From: Saccharibacillus endophyticus
Lineage (GTDB): Bacteria; Bacillota; Bacilli; Paenibacillales; Paenibacillaceae
Direction: 5' to 3'
Assembly (NCBI RefSeq): GCF_013185185.1
Contig: NZ_JAAZWE010000004.1
Coordinates: 1-64,000, forward strand
Length of the DNA: 64,000 nucleotides
The stretch's first letter is position 1, and each line of letters begins with the position of its first letter. Under the pieces are notes generated by a model, which searched no databases, was not told where the DNA came from, and saw only the letters and a program-made list of their open reading frames with translations. Position numbers and translations under genes: made by a program. Shown here piece after piece: positions 1 to 8,242 of the stretch.

Positions 1-237
1 GATGATCTTCATCATCGCGACTCACTTACTGTTCAGTTTTCAAGGAGCAAACTGTGTTTCTCGTTTCTGCCGCTCAGCGTTTTGCTCGCAGCAGCAACTC
101 TTATATATTAGCATGTTCGTTTTCGTTTTGCAAGTCTTTTTTGAAATCTTTTTTTCAGCTTCGTTCGAAGCTTCTTTTCCGATCTCATCTGGACCCGCTC
201 ACTTCTTCGAACCGCATCGGCGCTCTCTCAAGGCCGT
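1..237 (-). other. 5' leader of an rRNA operon (16S gene lies outside the window)
   Basis: Read on the minus strand, positions 49-30 spell TGCTCCTTGAAAACTGAACA. This is the conserved anti-termination/processing motif that precedes 16S, and also 23S, in Bacillales rRNA operons. An rRNA-type promoter sits just upstream at 244-272, so the 16S leader reading is preferred over the 16S-23S spacer. The two ORFs that cross this stretch are not genes. No 16S sequence is present; it would begin left of position 1. Confidence 0.75.
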
Positions 238-243
238 TCCTAG

Positions 244-272
244 ACTATAGCACGCGCTTTAAAGCAAAGCAA
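244..272 (-). promoter_or_regulatory. rRNA operon promoter
   Basis: Minus strand: -35 TTGCTT (267-272), 17-nt spacer, -10 TATAGT (244-249). Transcription would start near 237 and run left out of the window. The stretch 273-471 between this promoter and the permease terminator is A/T-rich and holds no gene; further rRNA promoters may lie there but I could not define one. Confidence 0.75.
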
Positions 273-471
273 GCTTTTTATTTAAACCTTTTATATCGTT
301 AATTAAGCTTGTTTATATGTACGAACTGAGTATTTCCCAGCCTCATTAGGCGGACTTTTGCTTCCGTATCTCTCAGCTACGCTAAGTCGGCGACTCACCT
401 CTTAAACTTTGTATCCCATTCGCACGCGTATCTACTATATAAACGTGATGAATAAATAGAGTAAACATAAA

Positions 472-503
472 AGTAGCTTGTCTCAAGTTTGAGACAAGCT
501 ACT
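472..503 (-). terminator. Terminator of the purine permease gene
   Basis: Perfect 15-bp inverted repeat (arms 472-486 and 489-503, 2-nt gap) beginning AGTAGCTTGTCTCAA. On the minus strand it is followed by a T-rich tract. It lies 85 nt beyond the stop codon of the permease gene. Confidence 0.85.
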
Positions 504-587
504 AGATCCGATTGTTTTCCCCTTTGATGATTTCTCTCTATAATAATGCTCTCTTTTTATAAGTTGCTGCGTGATTCGAACGTACGA

Positions 588-1988
588 TTATTCTCCGCCG
601 AGGAATACATACCGTGCGAGTACCAGAACGGCCAGTACCCACATCAACCAGTGAATCTTCACTTTGCGGCTCGTGAACAAGCTGCTCACTCCGCCCAGTA
701 CCACGTAGGAAAGAATACCGATCGAGATCCCGTTAGCGATACCGTTCGTGAAAGGCATGAAGATGATCGTCAGGAAAGCAGGAATCGCGTGCATCATATC
801 GTCCCATTCGATGCTGCGAACTTGCGAGATCATCAGAACGCCGACCATGATCAGCGCCGGAGCCGTTGCTGCCGAAGGCACAACCAATGCCAGCGGAGCG
901 ATGAACATCGCCAGTAAGAACAGTACGCCTGTCGTTACGGAAGTCAAACCCGTACGTCCGCCTTCCGCGATACCTGCCGTACTTTCTACATAAGAAGTGA
1001 TTGTGCTCGTACCCAGAACCGCACCTGTGCTGACGCCGACCGCATCGACCAGCATCGCTTTGCCGATCTTCTTCTCGCCTTCTTCTTTGTTCTTCATCAG
1101 TCCGGCACGTTCGGCCGTACCGACCAGCGTACCGAATGTATCGAACAATTCAACAAAGGTGAAGACGAACACGATCTCGAACAGGCCAAGTTGCAAGGCT
1201 CCCATGATATCCAGCTGACCGACAGCCAGATCGCCGAGCGACGGCAGCCAACTTCCGGTAGTCAGGCCGCTCAGGTTCGTTACGCCCATCGGAATGCCGA
1301 TCAGCGTGATCAACACGATACCGATCAGCAGCGCGCCGCGAACGCGCATCACCATCAGAATGCCGATAATGAAAATCCCGATCAGGGATAGCAGCGTATC
1401 TTTCTGATGCATGAAGTCGCCGAGGGCCAGTTGGAAATTGGAGCCTAGCACTGTTACCGGAGCTTGCAGCTGCGCGACATCCGTGATCCCCGTAACCGTT
1501 GCGGAAGCGGAAATGATGTTGCCGAGCTTCATCCCGATGATGGTAACGAATAAACCGATACCCACGGTGATTGCCGCCTTGATCGAGGACGGCACCGCCA
1601 CAATTAACATTTGTCTGACCTTGGTTACCGTCAAGATAATGAAAATGATACCGGAGATGAAGACCGCGCCGAGTGCGGCCTGCCATGTAATCGCGCCGTT
1701 CGAACTCAAAACGACGGTCATAAAGTACGCGTTAAGCCCCATGCCCGGAGCCAGCGCGACCGGAATGTTGGCGAACAGACCCATCAGGATCGTTACGAGG
1801 CCCGCGCCGACTGCTGTTGCGAAGAATACGCCGGAAGCCGGAATGCCCGCGCCGTCCGGACCGAGGAACGAAATGTTCACGATCAGGATGTAAGCCATCG
1901 TGATGAACGTAGTCAGACCGGCAATGATTTCCGTTCTGAATGTCGTGCCGTGTTCTTTGAGTTTAAAGAACTTTTCCATGTTACCCAT
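588..1988 (-). CDS. NCS2/AzgA-family guanine/hypoxanthine permease
   Basis: A 466-residue polytopic membrane protein that begins MEKFFKLKEHGT after a short MGN extension, with the typical AzgA/PbuG start followed by ITMAYILIVN. Family members are proton-coupled importers of guanine and hypoxanthine in the cytoplasmic membrane. The length is normal for PbuG/PbuO. The first ATG lies 12 nt after AGAGGGGG; the ATG three codons later is the alternative start. The gene is monocistronic, with its own promoter (2299-2327), a guanine-type riboswitch (2151-2218) and a strong terminator. The riboswitch supports purine rather than another NCS2 substrate. I cannot choose between the PbuG and PbuO paralogues. 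Confidence 0.92.
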   Translation of the reverse strand: MGNMEKFFKLKEHGTTFRTEIIAGLTTFITMAYILIVNISFLGPDGAGIPASGVFFATAVGAGLVTILMGLFANIPVALAPGMGLNAYFMTVVLSSNGAITWQAALGAVFISGIIFIILTVTKVRQMLIVAVPSSIKAAITVGIGLFVTIIGMKLGNIISASATVTGITDVAQLQAPVTVLGSNFQLALGDFMHQKDTLLSLIGIFIIGILMVMRVRGALLIGIVLITLIGIPMGVTNLSGLTTGSWLPSLGDLAVGQLDIMGALQLGLFEIVFVFTFVELFDTFGTLVGTAERAGLMKNKEEGEKKIGKAMLVDAVGVSTGAVLGTSTITSYVESTAGIAEGGRTGLTSVTTGVLFLLAMFIAPLALVVPSAATAPALIMVGVLMISQVRSIEWDDMMHAIPAFLTIIFMPFTNGIANGISIGILSYVVLGGVSSLFTSRKVKIHWLMWVLAVLVLARYVFLGGE

Positions 1989-2029
1989 GTTGCCCGTTTG
2001 CCCCCTCTGAATATGAATGCGTCAGATCT

Positions 2030-2090
2030 TGTGGAACGACAAAAGAGACCGGATTCGATTAGATCGCCCCCGGTACTCCTTAGAACTGAG
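2030..2090 (-). promoter_or_regulatory. Possible riboswitch expression platform (terminator hairpin)
   Basis: Between the aptamer and the permease start, the minus strand carries ACCGG paired with CCGGT around an inner CGAT/ATCG stem, then CTCTTTTG. This could act as the intrinsic terminator formed when guanine is bound. The helix is interrupted and the U tract short, so this is tentative. Confidence 0.4.
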
Positions 2091-2150
2091 AAAACGCGAA
2101 CGCGATGCGCCGGACGCTGAAACGTCATGGCCGCAAGGTCGCTTTTTCCC

Positions 2151-2218
2151 GTTTCGTAGAGAGATCATTTCGGTGATCACGTAGAGACTTCCGAGCCTAT
2201 CCCCGGAATTATACGAAC
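2151..2218 (-). promoter_or_regulatory. Purine (guanine-type) riboswitch aptamer
   Basis: Minus-strand order: P1 TTCGTA (pairs with TACGAA at the 3' end), J1/2 TAAT, P2 TTCCG/CGGAA capped by GGATAGG, J2/3 AAGTCTCTAC, P3 GATCA/TGATC capped by CCGAAA, J3/1 TCTA. These match the xpt-type purine aptamer position by position. The J3/1 pyrimidine equivalent to position 74 is C, which in this family selects guanine over adenine. Loops L2 and L3 each lack one base compared with xpt. It lies 163 nt upstream of the purine permease it should control. Confidence 0.85.
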
Positions 2219-2298
2219 ACTATTTCAATTGTCGATTACCTTATCCGCCTTTCGAGCACTTTAGCGTTGACAAAGCACTAGTCGGCTTCACAGGTTAC

Positions 2299-2327
2299 AT
2301 TCTAGGACAGCAACAAAATCTTGTCAA
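2299..2327 (-). promoter_or_regulatory. Promoter of the purine permease
   Basis: Minus strand: consensus -35 TTGACA (2322-2327), 17-nt spacer, -10 TAGAAT (2299-2304). The aptamer begins about 75 nt downstream. The remaining bases to 2515 are A/T-rich with no gene. Confidence 0.85.
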
Positions 2328-2515
2328 CAAAAAAACGAATGATTGAAAGAGGGTTTTATTTAAACGTTCGTTAATTATCCAAAAATCCGCCAATAAAAAA
2401 ACGTTTTATCCGAGAATCACCTGCTTGTCGTCTTTTTTCCTTAACGACATTCATGCAAAATCTCAGAAAAAACGTTAATGCCAAGCTCTATGTTCGAAGA
2501 AAGAATGTTCGGTTT

Positions 2516-2893
2516 TTAGTTCTCGTTTTCTAAAGGCGGAAGTTCGTCTCGAACTTTCTTAGGCAGCCCACGCCGTACCAACTCATACGAGTGACGAATC
2601 ATGCCTGCGACAAAATCGGCTTCCAATCCTTCTTCCTCCAGCAATATGCTGTTCCAATGCGACTTATTCGAATAATAGCCCGAAACAATTTGCGCATATC
2701 GTTCACGATATTCTTCCGCCAACCGAGGATCGCACTTCAGCGTCAAAATCTCTCGCCCCTCGCTGTTTTGCCCCCGCATCCCGAAGTACTTCCCTCCGAC
2801 CCGATACAGCAGGCTTCCCCATTCCTCTTTGAAAAAAGCTTCGGTTCCCGGCAGCGCCAAACTTGTTTCTCGAATCCATTCATCCGTAAGCAT
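2516..2893 (-). CDS. MmcQ/YjbR-family protein
   Basis: 125 residues from the ATG at 2893, chosen because AAGGAGG lies 8 nt upstream; a longer frame to 2932 would start before that site. The sequence has the MmcQ/YjbR layout: GKYFGMRG, LTLKCDPRLAEEYRERY, SGYYSNKSHWNSILL and a C-terminal helix with SYELVRRGLPKK. This CyaY-like fold is described as DNA-binding in MmcQ, but the biochemical role is unknown. It is the last gene of a three-gene operon, 14 nt after the LRR gene stop. Family assignment is secure, function is not. Confidence 0.85.
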   Translation of the reverse strand: MLTDEWIRETSLALPGTEAFFKEEWGSLLYRVGGKYFGMRGQNSEGREILTLKCDPRLAEEYRERYAQIVSGYYSNKSHWNSILLEEEGLEADFVAGMIRHSYELVRRGLPKKVRDELPPLENEN

Positions 2894-2907
2894 CGATCCA
2901 TCCTCCT

Positions 2908-3957
2908 TCAAAATCCGGATTTGATCCACCAAGCCTGCCGCTCGAACAAACCTTCCCGTTCCAAAATAGCCTGTACCTCTTTATGCTTGCTTCCTTTCGC
3001 CATCGCAACCGACAATTTATCAGGGCGACGCGCGGCAATCAATTGCTCGAAGGCGCTCGGTTCCAATGTCTTCACTTCCCGGAAAGCCAACTGATTGAGC
3101 TTCGGAGCCGTCAATATCCAGTCCAAATCCTCCAGGCCCACATTGTTGCAGACTACCAGTTGGAGCGCTTGAAGATTTTTGAGATCTGGCAGCGTCTTTA
3201 AAAGAGGTTGATCGATGATTTCAAGCCGCTCAAGTTGTTTCAAATGCGTCAGCACATGAAGTTCGACAAGCTTTTTGGCCGATAAAATTCTGAGCTTTTT
3301 CAGACCCGGCAGTCCGTCCAGCCATTCCAGACTCTCTGCTTTGCCTTGGCCGATCGATAATGAAGCAAGCCCAGGCAATTCGCTCAGGAAACCCAGCTCT
3401 TCCAAAGGAATACCGTGCACGTACAACTCTTCAAGAGATTGCAGCTCCCGAATCGTCTCGATCCCTTTTTTATGACCGTGCAATTCAAGTCTTTTCAAAC
3501 CATGGAACCGCCGCAGTACCGACAAATCGGGTTTCTTGGAACGGGTTTTTCCCAAACCTATTCGCGTTAAGCGGCTTGTGACCCCATGGAACGCATCAAA
3601 CGAATCCAATTCGAATACGTCCAATACCAGCTCATGCAAATTTTCCAAACGGCCCAGATGCTCCAATCCTTCTACCTTTGACGAGCAATCCACAGACAGT
3701 TTCTCCACAAAAGGCAAGGCGGTTAACACGGATAGCTTAGCGTTTTGTCCATGAAATCCGTAAATTCGCAGCTTAACGTCCGGGCGTACTGCAAACAATT
3801 CTTCGTTAAGAAGCTTTAACAGCCGTGCGCCCGGCACCTCCGATTCGCTATACTGCACGATGCGCAGCGACGGCTCGGCCGCAAGATTGCGCAGGTCATC
3901 CGCCGTCCAATTTTTTTGCAATTGAACGCGTCCGCCCATCCCGATCTGCTCGATCAA
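2908..3957 (-). CDS. Leucine-rich-repeat protein of unknown function
   Basis: 349 residues starting with TTG at 3957, preceded by GAGGAA at suitable spacing. The TTG overlaps the TGA of the preceding gene (TTGA at 3954-3957), so translation is probably coupled. From about residue 75 to 300 it is built of 20-23-residue leucine-rich repeats such as LKRLELHGHKKGIETI and LPGLKKLRILSAKKL. There is no signal peptide or membrane segment, so it is predicted to be cytoplasmic. LRR proteins usually bind other proteins; no partner is evident beyond its operon mates (DUF1349 and MmcQ/YjbR proteins). Confidence 0.75.
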   Translation of the reverse strand: MIEQIGMGGRVQLQKNWTADDLRNLAAEPSLRIVQYSESEVPGARLLKLLNEELFAVRPDVKLRIYGFHGQNAKLSVLTALPFVEKLSVDCSSKVEGLEHLGRLENLHELVLDVFELDSFDAFHGVTSRLTRIGLGKTRSKKPDLSVLRRFHGLKRLELHGHKKGIETIRELQSLEELYVHGIPLEELGFLSELPGLASLSIGQGKAESLEWLDGLPGLKKLRILSAKKLVELHVLTHLKQLERLEIIDQPLLKTLPDLKNLQALQLVVCNNVGLEDLDWILTAPKLNQLAFREVKTLEPSAFEQLIAARRPDKLSVAMAKGSKHKEVQAILEREGLFERQAWWIKSGF

Positions 3958-4565
3958 GAATGTTCCTCTGCCTTCCGGCTGTGCGCGTTAATCTCAAAGC
4001 TGTGGAACGCCGTCTCGAAACCGCCTTCCGTACCCGGACTTGCCGCATATAGGCCGACTTTGAGCGCCTGACCTTCCGGGCAGCGCAAATGCGCGATCCG
4101 AAGCTGCTCCCATTCCTCGCCGACCGTCCGCGCATAGATAAGGAAATCATTCCCTTCGCGCACGACTTTGAATTGCAGGCGCTGCTTGAACAGGTCGGAT
4201 GCGGCGTTGCGCGTCGACCAATCCGAATATCCGTCGCGCGTCACTACGGCTCCCAGATGCGACGGCGCGTTCGGAATGTACTCCACGGACGTTTTCAACC
4301 AGTTGTCCCGATCGACTTCGACGAACAGTCCGGCTTGATCGAACGTGTAGCGCGGGTCCATCTCCAGTTCGGTTACCGCTTCGAAATCTCCGGCGATCTC
4401 GTCGTACAGCACATGTCCGTTGTAGCGCTCGAAGCCGTAGTGGGTTTTCAGCCAAAAGTCGGTGTCCGGCAGGGTATGCAGCTTTAAGCTTTCCTCTGTC
4501 GGCTCCAGCTTTTGCGGCTGCGTCATGATTTGAAGCTTGTCGATCCGTTGCGGTATGTATTGCAT
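3954..4565 (-). CDS. DUF1349-family (concanavalin-like fold) protein
   Basis: 203 residues; ATG at 4565 with AAGGGG 7 nt upstream. It resembles DUF1349 proteins: FWLKTHYGFERYNGHVLY, DQAGLFVEVDRDNWLKTSVEY, then a C-terminal GLYAASPGTEGGFETAFHSFEI. The family has a jelly-roll fold like lectin-type glucanases and is poorly characterised. First gene of the operon with the LRR and MmcQ/YjbR genes. A TATAAT-like -10 lies near 4630 but I see no good -35. No signal peptide, so a cytoplasmic product is likely. Confidence 0.8.
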   Translation of the reverse strand: MQYIPQRIDKLQIMTQPQKLEPTEESLKLHTLPDTDFWLKTHYGFERYNGHVLYDEIAGDFEAVTELEMDPRYTFDQAGLFVEVDRDNWLKTSVEYIPNAPSHLGAVVTRDGYSDWSTRNAASDLFKQRLQFKVVREGNDFLIYARTVGEEWEQLRIAHLRCPEGQALKVGLYAASPGTEGGFETAFHSFEINAHSRKAEEHS

Positions 4566-4659
4566 GTCGTTTCCCCTTTCGATGTACGAGATACGAGAAC
4601 AAACAGGTTCCTGCGAATATCTCGATTATATCCGATTTTCTCGATGCGCATCCAAATAA

Positions 4660-4695
4660 AACGGCCTTTCCCATATTGACGCGAGAAAAGCCGTT
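4660..4695 (-). terminator. Terminator of the zinc-ribbon gene
   Basis: Minus strand: AACGGCTTTTC pairs with GGAAAGGCCGTT (12 bp allowing G-U pairs), followed by TTATTT. It starts 17 nt after the stop of the small zinc-ribbon gene. Confidence 0.7.
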
Positions 4696-4712
4696 CGAAT
4701 CATCATGCTCGC

Positions 4713-4889
4713 TTACTCAAAAGTCGGATTCGTCAAACGAACATTGGAAACCGTTCCGCAGCCCGCGCAGAAAGTCAACAGCACTTCCGAGCCTTTGAGC
4801 GCCATTTTGTTTTGATCGGCAGGTTTGACTTTCATGTATTGAATCGCTTCTTTAAACTCGGTACCGCCACAGTTTGAACAAGTTTGCAT
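4713..4889 (-). CDS. Small zinc-ribbon protein
   Basis: 58 residues from the ATG at 4889, which has AAGGAG 8 nt upstream; a GTG three codons earlier is too close to that site. Two CxxC/CxxxC knuckles (CSNCGG near the N-terminus and CAGCGT near the C-terminus) would bind one zinc ion. Small proteins of this kind are common in Paenibacillus; no function is known. It has its own terminator, so it is probably monocistronic. Confidence 0.75.
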   Translation of the reverse strand: MQTCSNCGGTEFKEAIQYMKVKPADQNKMALKGSEVLLTFCAGCGTVSNVRLTNPTFE

Positions 4890-5021
4890 AGGTATCACTC
4901 CTTCAATGATTGAATTTAATATGTACCATTTTCCTTTTTTTTCATTTCTCCTATTTTACAGTCATTTATATGAATAAGCAAAAGGGCAGGAAGCACTCAG
5001 CAGCGGCAATTTCACTTTTCC

Positions 5022-5034
5022 GCAAACGTTATAC
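5022..5034. promoter_or_regulatory. Possible LacI-type operator upstream of the LacI gene
   Basis: GCAAACGTTATAC has the central CG and a good left half (GCAAACG) of a LacI/GalR-family operator, but the right half is poor. It lies 10 nt upstream of the -35 box of the regulator gene. Position, not sequence strength, is the main reason to list it. Confidence 0.3.
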
Positions 5035-5044
5035 TTATTTCCCG

Positions 5045-5074
5045 TTGAAGTTTCTCTGCAGGCCGGATTATAAT
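5045..5074 (+). promoter_or_regulatory. Promoter of the LacI-sulfate transport operon
   Basis: -35 TTGAAG (5045-5050), 18-nt spacer, -10 TATAAT (5069-5074), 62 nt before the regulator start codon. Confidence 0.65.
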
Positions 5075-5136
5075 AACGCATATTAAACCAATGAAATTAG
5101 TATGATTTATAACTCGCTGCCGAGAGGAGCGCGAAT

Positions 5137-6177
5137 ATGACTTTGAAGGAGATTGCCGAGCTGGCCGGAGTGTCGACGTCTACCGTTTCGCGGATCATCA
5201 ATTCTCCCGACGACAGCTTCGCCCGCAAAACGGTGCGCGATCGGGTATGGAAGATCATTCACGAAACCGGTTACGTACCGAACCAATCCGCGCGCGAGCT
5301 GAAGCAGGGGAAAAAGGAAGAGGCGGTACATCGATGTACCACCATCTCCTGCATTCTGGGGCGCACCCGGGATCTGGAGGACAATCCGTTTTTTGCCCAG
5401 ACCGCCAGAGCGATCGAACAGCAGGCGTTGGAAAAAGGCTGTACCGTATCCGCCTACTATTCCATTTTCGATCTGCAAAACGACCCGTTCGGCAGACGCA
5501 CCGAAATTCCGCGAGCGGACGGCGCGATCGTACTGGGACGCCTGAACGACAAGACCCGCGCGCTCCTCGACAAGCATTACAAAAACATCGTGTACGTCGG
5601 ACGCAACGTGATCGATGCCGAATGGGATCAGATCGTGTGCGACGGCTATGAAGCGGCGAGGACGGCCTTAAAGCATCTGATCGAATTGGGACATCGGCGC
5701 ATCGCCTATATCGGGGAAACGCACAGCGAAATCCGCTACCGCGCGTTCGCCGATACGGTACGCGAATACGGACTGGACACTGACCCGTCGCTGATCGCTT
5801 CGGTAACGCAGGACGGTCCGGGCGGTTACGAAGGCGCGGAATATCTGCTGCGCGGAGCCAAGCCGCTGCCGACCGCGATCTTTTGCGCGACCGATGTCAC
5901 GGCGATCGCGGCAATCAAACGCTTCGTCGAAGCCGGCATCAAAGTGCCCGAGCAGCTCTCGATTATCGGCATGGACGATATCGAGATCGCGCAGTACCTG
6001 ACCCCCGTGCTTACGACAGTGAGCATTCCGAAGGTAGAGATGGGCAAGGTGGCGGTTCGCACGCTGCTCGATCGCATCCATAAAGAACACCGTTTGCCGA
6101 TGAAAATCTTTTTGCCGCACAAATTGCTCGTTCGAGAAAGTACCGCAAAACCGGAAAAGAAAAAGCAAATCCGCTGA
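5137..6177 (+). CDS. LacI-family transcriptional regulator
   Basis: 346 residues; ATG preceded by GAGAGGAG. The N-terminal helix-turn-helix and hinge are classic (TLKEIAELAGVSTSTVSRIIN, then YVPNQSARELK). They are followed by a periplasmic-binding-protein-like effector domain ending in DDIEIAQYLTPVLTTVSIP. The gene stands 45 nt upstream of the sulfate importer with no visible terminator between, so it is probably the first gene of that operon and a likely regulator of it. LacI proteins normally sense sugars or nucleotides, so the effector here is open. Confidence 0.9.
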   Translation: MTLKEIAELAGVSTSTVSRIINSPDDSFARKTVRDRVWKIIHETGYVPNQSARELKQGKKEEAVHRCTTISCILGRTRDLEDNPFFAQTARAIEQQALEKGCTVSAYYSIFDLQNDPFGRRTEIPRADGAIVLGRLNDKTRALLDKHYKNIVYVGRNVIDAEWDQIVCDGYEAARTALKHLIELGHRRIAYIGETHSEIRYRAFADTVREYGLDTDPSLIASVTQDGPGGYEGAEYLLRGAKPLPTAIFCATDVTAIAAIKRFVEAGIKVPEQLSIIGMDDIEIAQYLTPVLTTVSIPKVEMGKVAVRTLLDRIHKEHRLPMKIFLPHKLLVRESTAKPEKKKQIR

Positions 6178-6222
6178 TCCAAGTCCGGCAAATCACCTAC
6201 ACATATTGTTAAGGAGGAAACA

Positions 6223-7320
6223 ATGATGGGTTTTACATGGGCTCAAATGAATGCTTGGCGAAAAAAGACGGTGCTCGGTTTGACCCTTCTGGTGGCGGCG
6301 GCGCCTCTCGCGGCTTGCGGTTCGAACGCGGCGAACAACGGAAACACGGCGGAAGCGCAAGGAGCATCCGGCGAAACGTCGGCTCCGGCTGCCGTGGAAA
6401 TCACCAACGTCTCGTACGATCCGACGCGGGAATTGTACGATGCCTACAACAAACTATTCCAAGCACATTGGAAAGAAAAAAGCGGGCAGGACGTCGGCAT
6501 CATCCAGTCGCACGGCGGCTCCGGCAAACAAGCCCGTTCGGTGCTGGAAGGCAACGAAGCCGACGTGGTGACGCTGGCGCTGGAACAAGACGTGGCGGAA
6601 CTGGAAAAAGGCGGCCTGATCGAACCCGGCTGGGTCGGCGAATTCGACAAGCAAAGTTCGCCGTACACCTCGACCATCGTGTTTCTGGTACGCAAAGGCA
6701 ATCCGAAAGGCATCAAAGACTGGGACGATATCGTGAAAAACGGCGTCGAGATCATCACTCCGAATCCGAAAACGTCCGGCGGCGCGCGTTGGAACTTCCT
6801 CGCGGCATGGGCTTACGCCCAAGCGCACGACGGGGCCGACGAAGCCAAATCGACCGAGTTCATCAAAAGCTTGTACAACAACGTAACGGTACTGGACACC
6901 GGAGCGCGCGGCGCGACGACGACGTTCGTGGAAAACAATCAGGGCGACGTGCTGCTGGCTTGGGAAAACGAAGCGTTCCTGTCAATCAAAGAGCATCCGG
7001 ACGACTACGAGATCGTAACGCCGAGCATCAGTATCCTGGCGCAGCCTTCAGTCGCGGTGGTGGATGAAATCGCCAAAAAGCGCGGTACCGAAAAAGTTTC
7101 TACCGAGTACCTGCAATACCTCTACTCCGACGAAGCGCAAAAGCTGGCGGGCGAAAACTACTACCGTCCGTCCAACCCCGATATCCTGGCGCAGTTCTCG
7201 GACACGTTCAATCTGGATCTGAAGCTGGTCACGATTGACGACGATTTCGGCGGATGGGAAGCGGCAACGGAGAAGTTCTTCGCGGACGGCGCGATCTTCG
7301 ATCAGATTTACCGAAAATGA
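6223..7320 (+). CDS. sbp: Sulfate ABC transporter, substrate-binding lipoprotein
   Basis: 365 residues with a lipoprotein signal: RKK then a hydrophobic stretch and the lipobox LAAC with Cys32. The mature part has Sbp/CysP hallmarks: NVSYDPTRELY, IIQSHGGSGKQARSVLEG and NPKTSGGARWNFLAAW. It would be anchored on the outer face of the membrane and deliver sulfate, possibly also thiosulfate, to CysT/CysW. AAGGAGG precedes a double ATG (6223 and 6226); I use the first. Gene order sbp-cysT-cysW-cysA is complete. Confidence 0.95.
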   Translation: MMGFTWAQMNAWRKKTVLGLTLLVAAAPLAACGSNAANNGNTAEAQGASGETSAPAAVEITNVSYDPTRELYDAYNKLFQAHWKEKSGQDVGIIQSHGGSGKQARSVLEGNEADVVTLALEQDVAELEKGGLIEPGWVGEFDKQSSPYTSTIVFLVRKGNPKGIKDWDDIVKNGVEIITPNPKTSGGARWNFLAAWAYAQAHDGADEAKSTEFIKSLYNNVTVLDTGARGATTTFVENNQGDVLLAWENEAFLSIKEHPDDYEIVTPSISILAQPSVAVVDEIAKKRGTEKVSTEYLQYLYSDEAQKLAGENYYRPSNPDILAQFSDTFNLDLKLVTIDDDFGGWEAATEKFFADGAIFDQIYRK

Positions 7321-7375
7321 GGACGGCTTCTTGCTTGAGTAAGGAAGCCGAATCGCGGGAAAAGGAGGTCGGCGC

Positions 7376-8239
7376 ATGGGACAAGCCAAGTGGGTAAGCA
7401 GCAGGCATTCGCGTAAAAAAAACCGGGTCATCCCCGGTTTCGGCCTATCGATGGGCATCACCATTTCCATGCTCAGCTTGATCGTCCTGATCCCGCTGCT
7501 CTCCATCTTCGTCGTATTGTCCGGCGTCGGACCCGCGGATTTCTGGAAAGCGATCTCCGATCCGCAAGCAATCGCCGCGTACCGGGTCAGCCTGATCTGC
7601 GCCTTGGCGGCCGCGCTCGTCAACGCATTGTTCGGCACGATCCTGGCCTGGATCCTGGTACGCTATCGGTTTCCGGGCAGACGGATACTCGACGGACTGA
7701 TCGAACTGCCTTTCGCGCTGCCGACCGCCGTTGCGGGAATTGCGCTGACGACGCTCTACTCGGACAACGGCTGGATCGGAAAGCTGCTGGCGGGCATCGG
7801 CATCAAAGTCGCGTACACGCCGATCGGGATTACGATCGCGTTGATTTTTATCGGCATTCCGTTCGTGGTGCGCGCGATTCAGCCGGTACTCGAAAAACTC
7901 GACGGCCAGTATGAAGAAGCGGCGACGATGCTCGGAGCAAGCGGCTGGCAAACGTTTCGCCGAGTGGTGTTTCCCGAGATCCGTCCCGCTCTCCTCACCG
8001 GCTTCGGCCTGGCATTCGCGCGGGGATTGGGCGAATACGGCAGCGTTATTTTTATCGCGGGCAATATCCCTTACGAGACGCAAATCGTGCCGCTGATCAT
8101 TATGAGCAAACTCGAACAGTTCAATTACGGCGCGGCAACCTCGATCGCGCTGATCATGATCGTCTTCTCGTTCCTCACGCTTTTCGCGATCAACTTTATC
8201 CAATCCAGACTCAATCATGCGGCAAAGGGGGCGGAATGA
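7376..8239 (+). CDS. cysT: Sulfate ABC transporter permease CysT
   Basis: 287 residues, ATG preceded by AAAGGAGG. A polytopic inner-membrane permease with about six membrane segments and the EAA motif that docks the ATPase (EEAATMLGASGWQTFRRVVFP). It forms the translocation channel with CysW. It lies 55 nt after sbp and ends 3 nt before the cysW start, consistent with one transcript. Length is normal for CysT/CysU. Confidence 0.95.
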   Translation: MGQAKWVSSRHSRKKNRVIPGFGLSMGITISMLSLIVLIPLLSIFVVLSGVGPADFWKAISDPQAIAAYRVSLICALAAALVNALFGTILAWILVRYRFPGRRILDGLIELPFALPTAVAGIALTTLYSDNGWIGKLLAGIGIKVAYTPIGITIALIFIGIPFVVRAIQPVLEKLDGQYEEAATMLGASGWQTFRRVVFPEIRPALLTGFGLAFARGLGEYGSVIFIAGNIPYETQIVPLIIMSKLEQFNYGAATSIALIMIVFSFLTLFAINFIQSRLNHAAKGAE

Positions 8240-8242
8240 CCG

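Noticed and set aside
54..302. Two overlapping 82-residue ORFs at the left edge
   Set aside because: They overlap the rRNA leader and promoter, have no ribosome site and an implausible composition.
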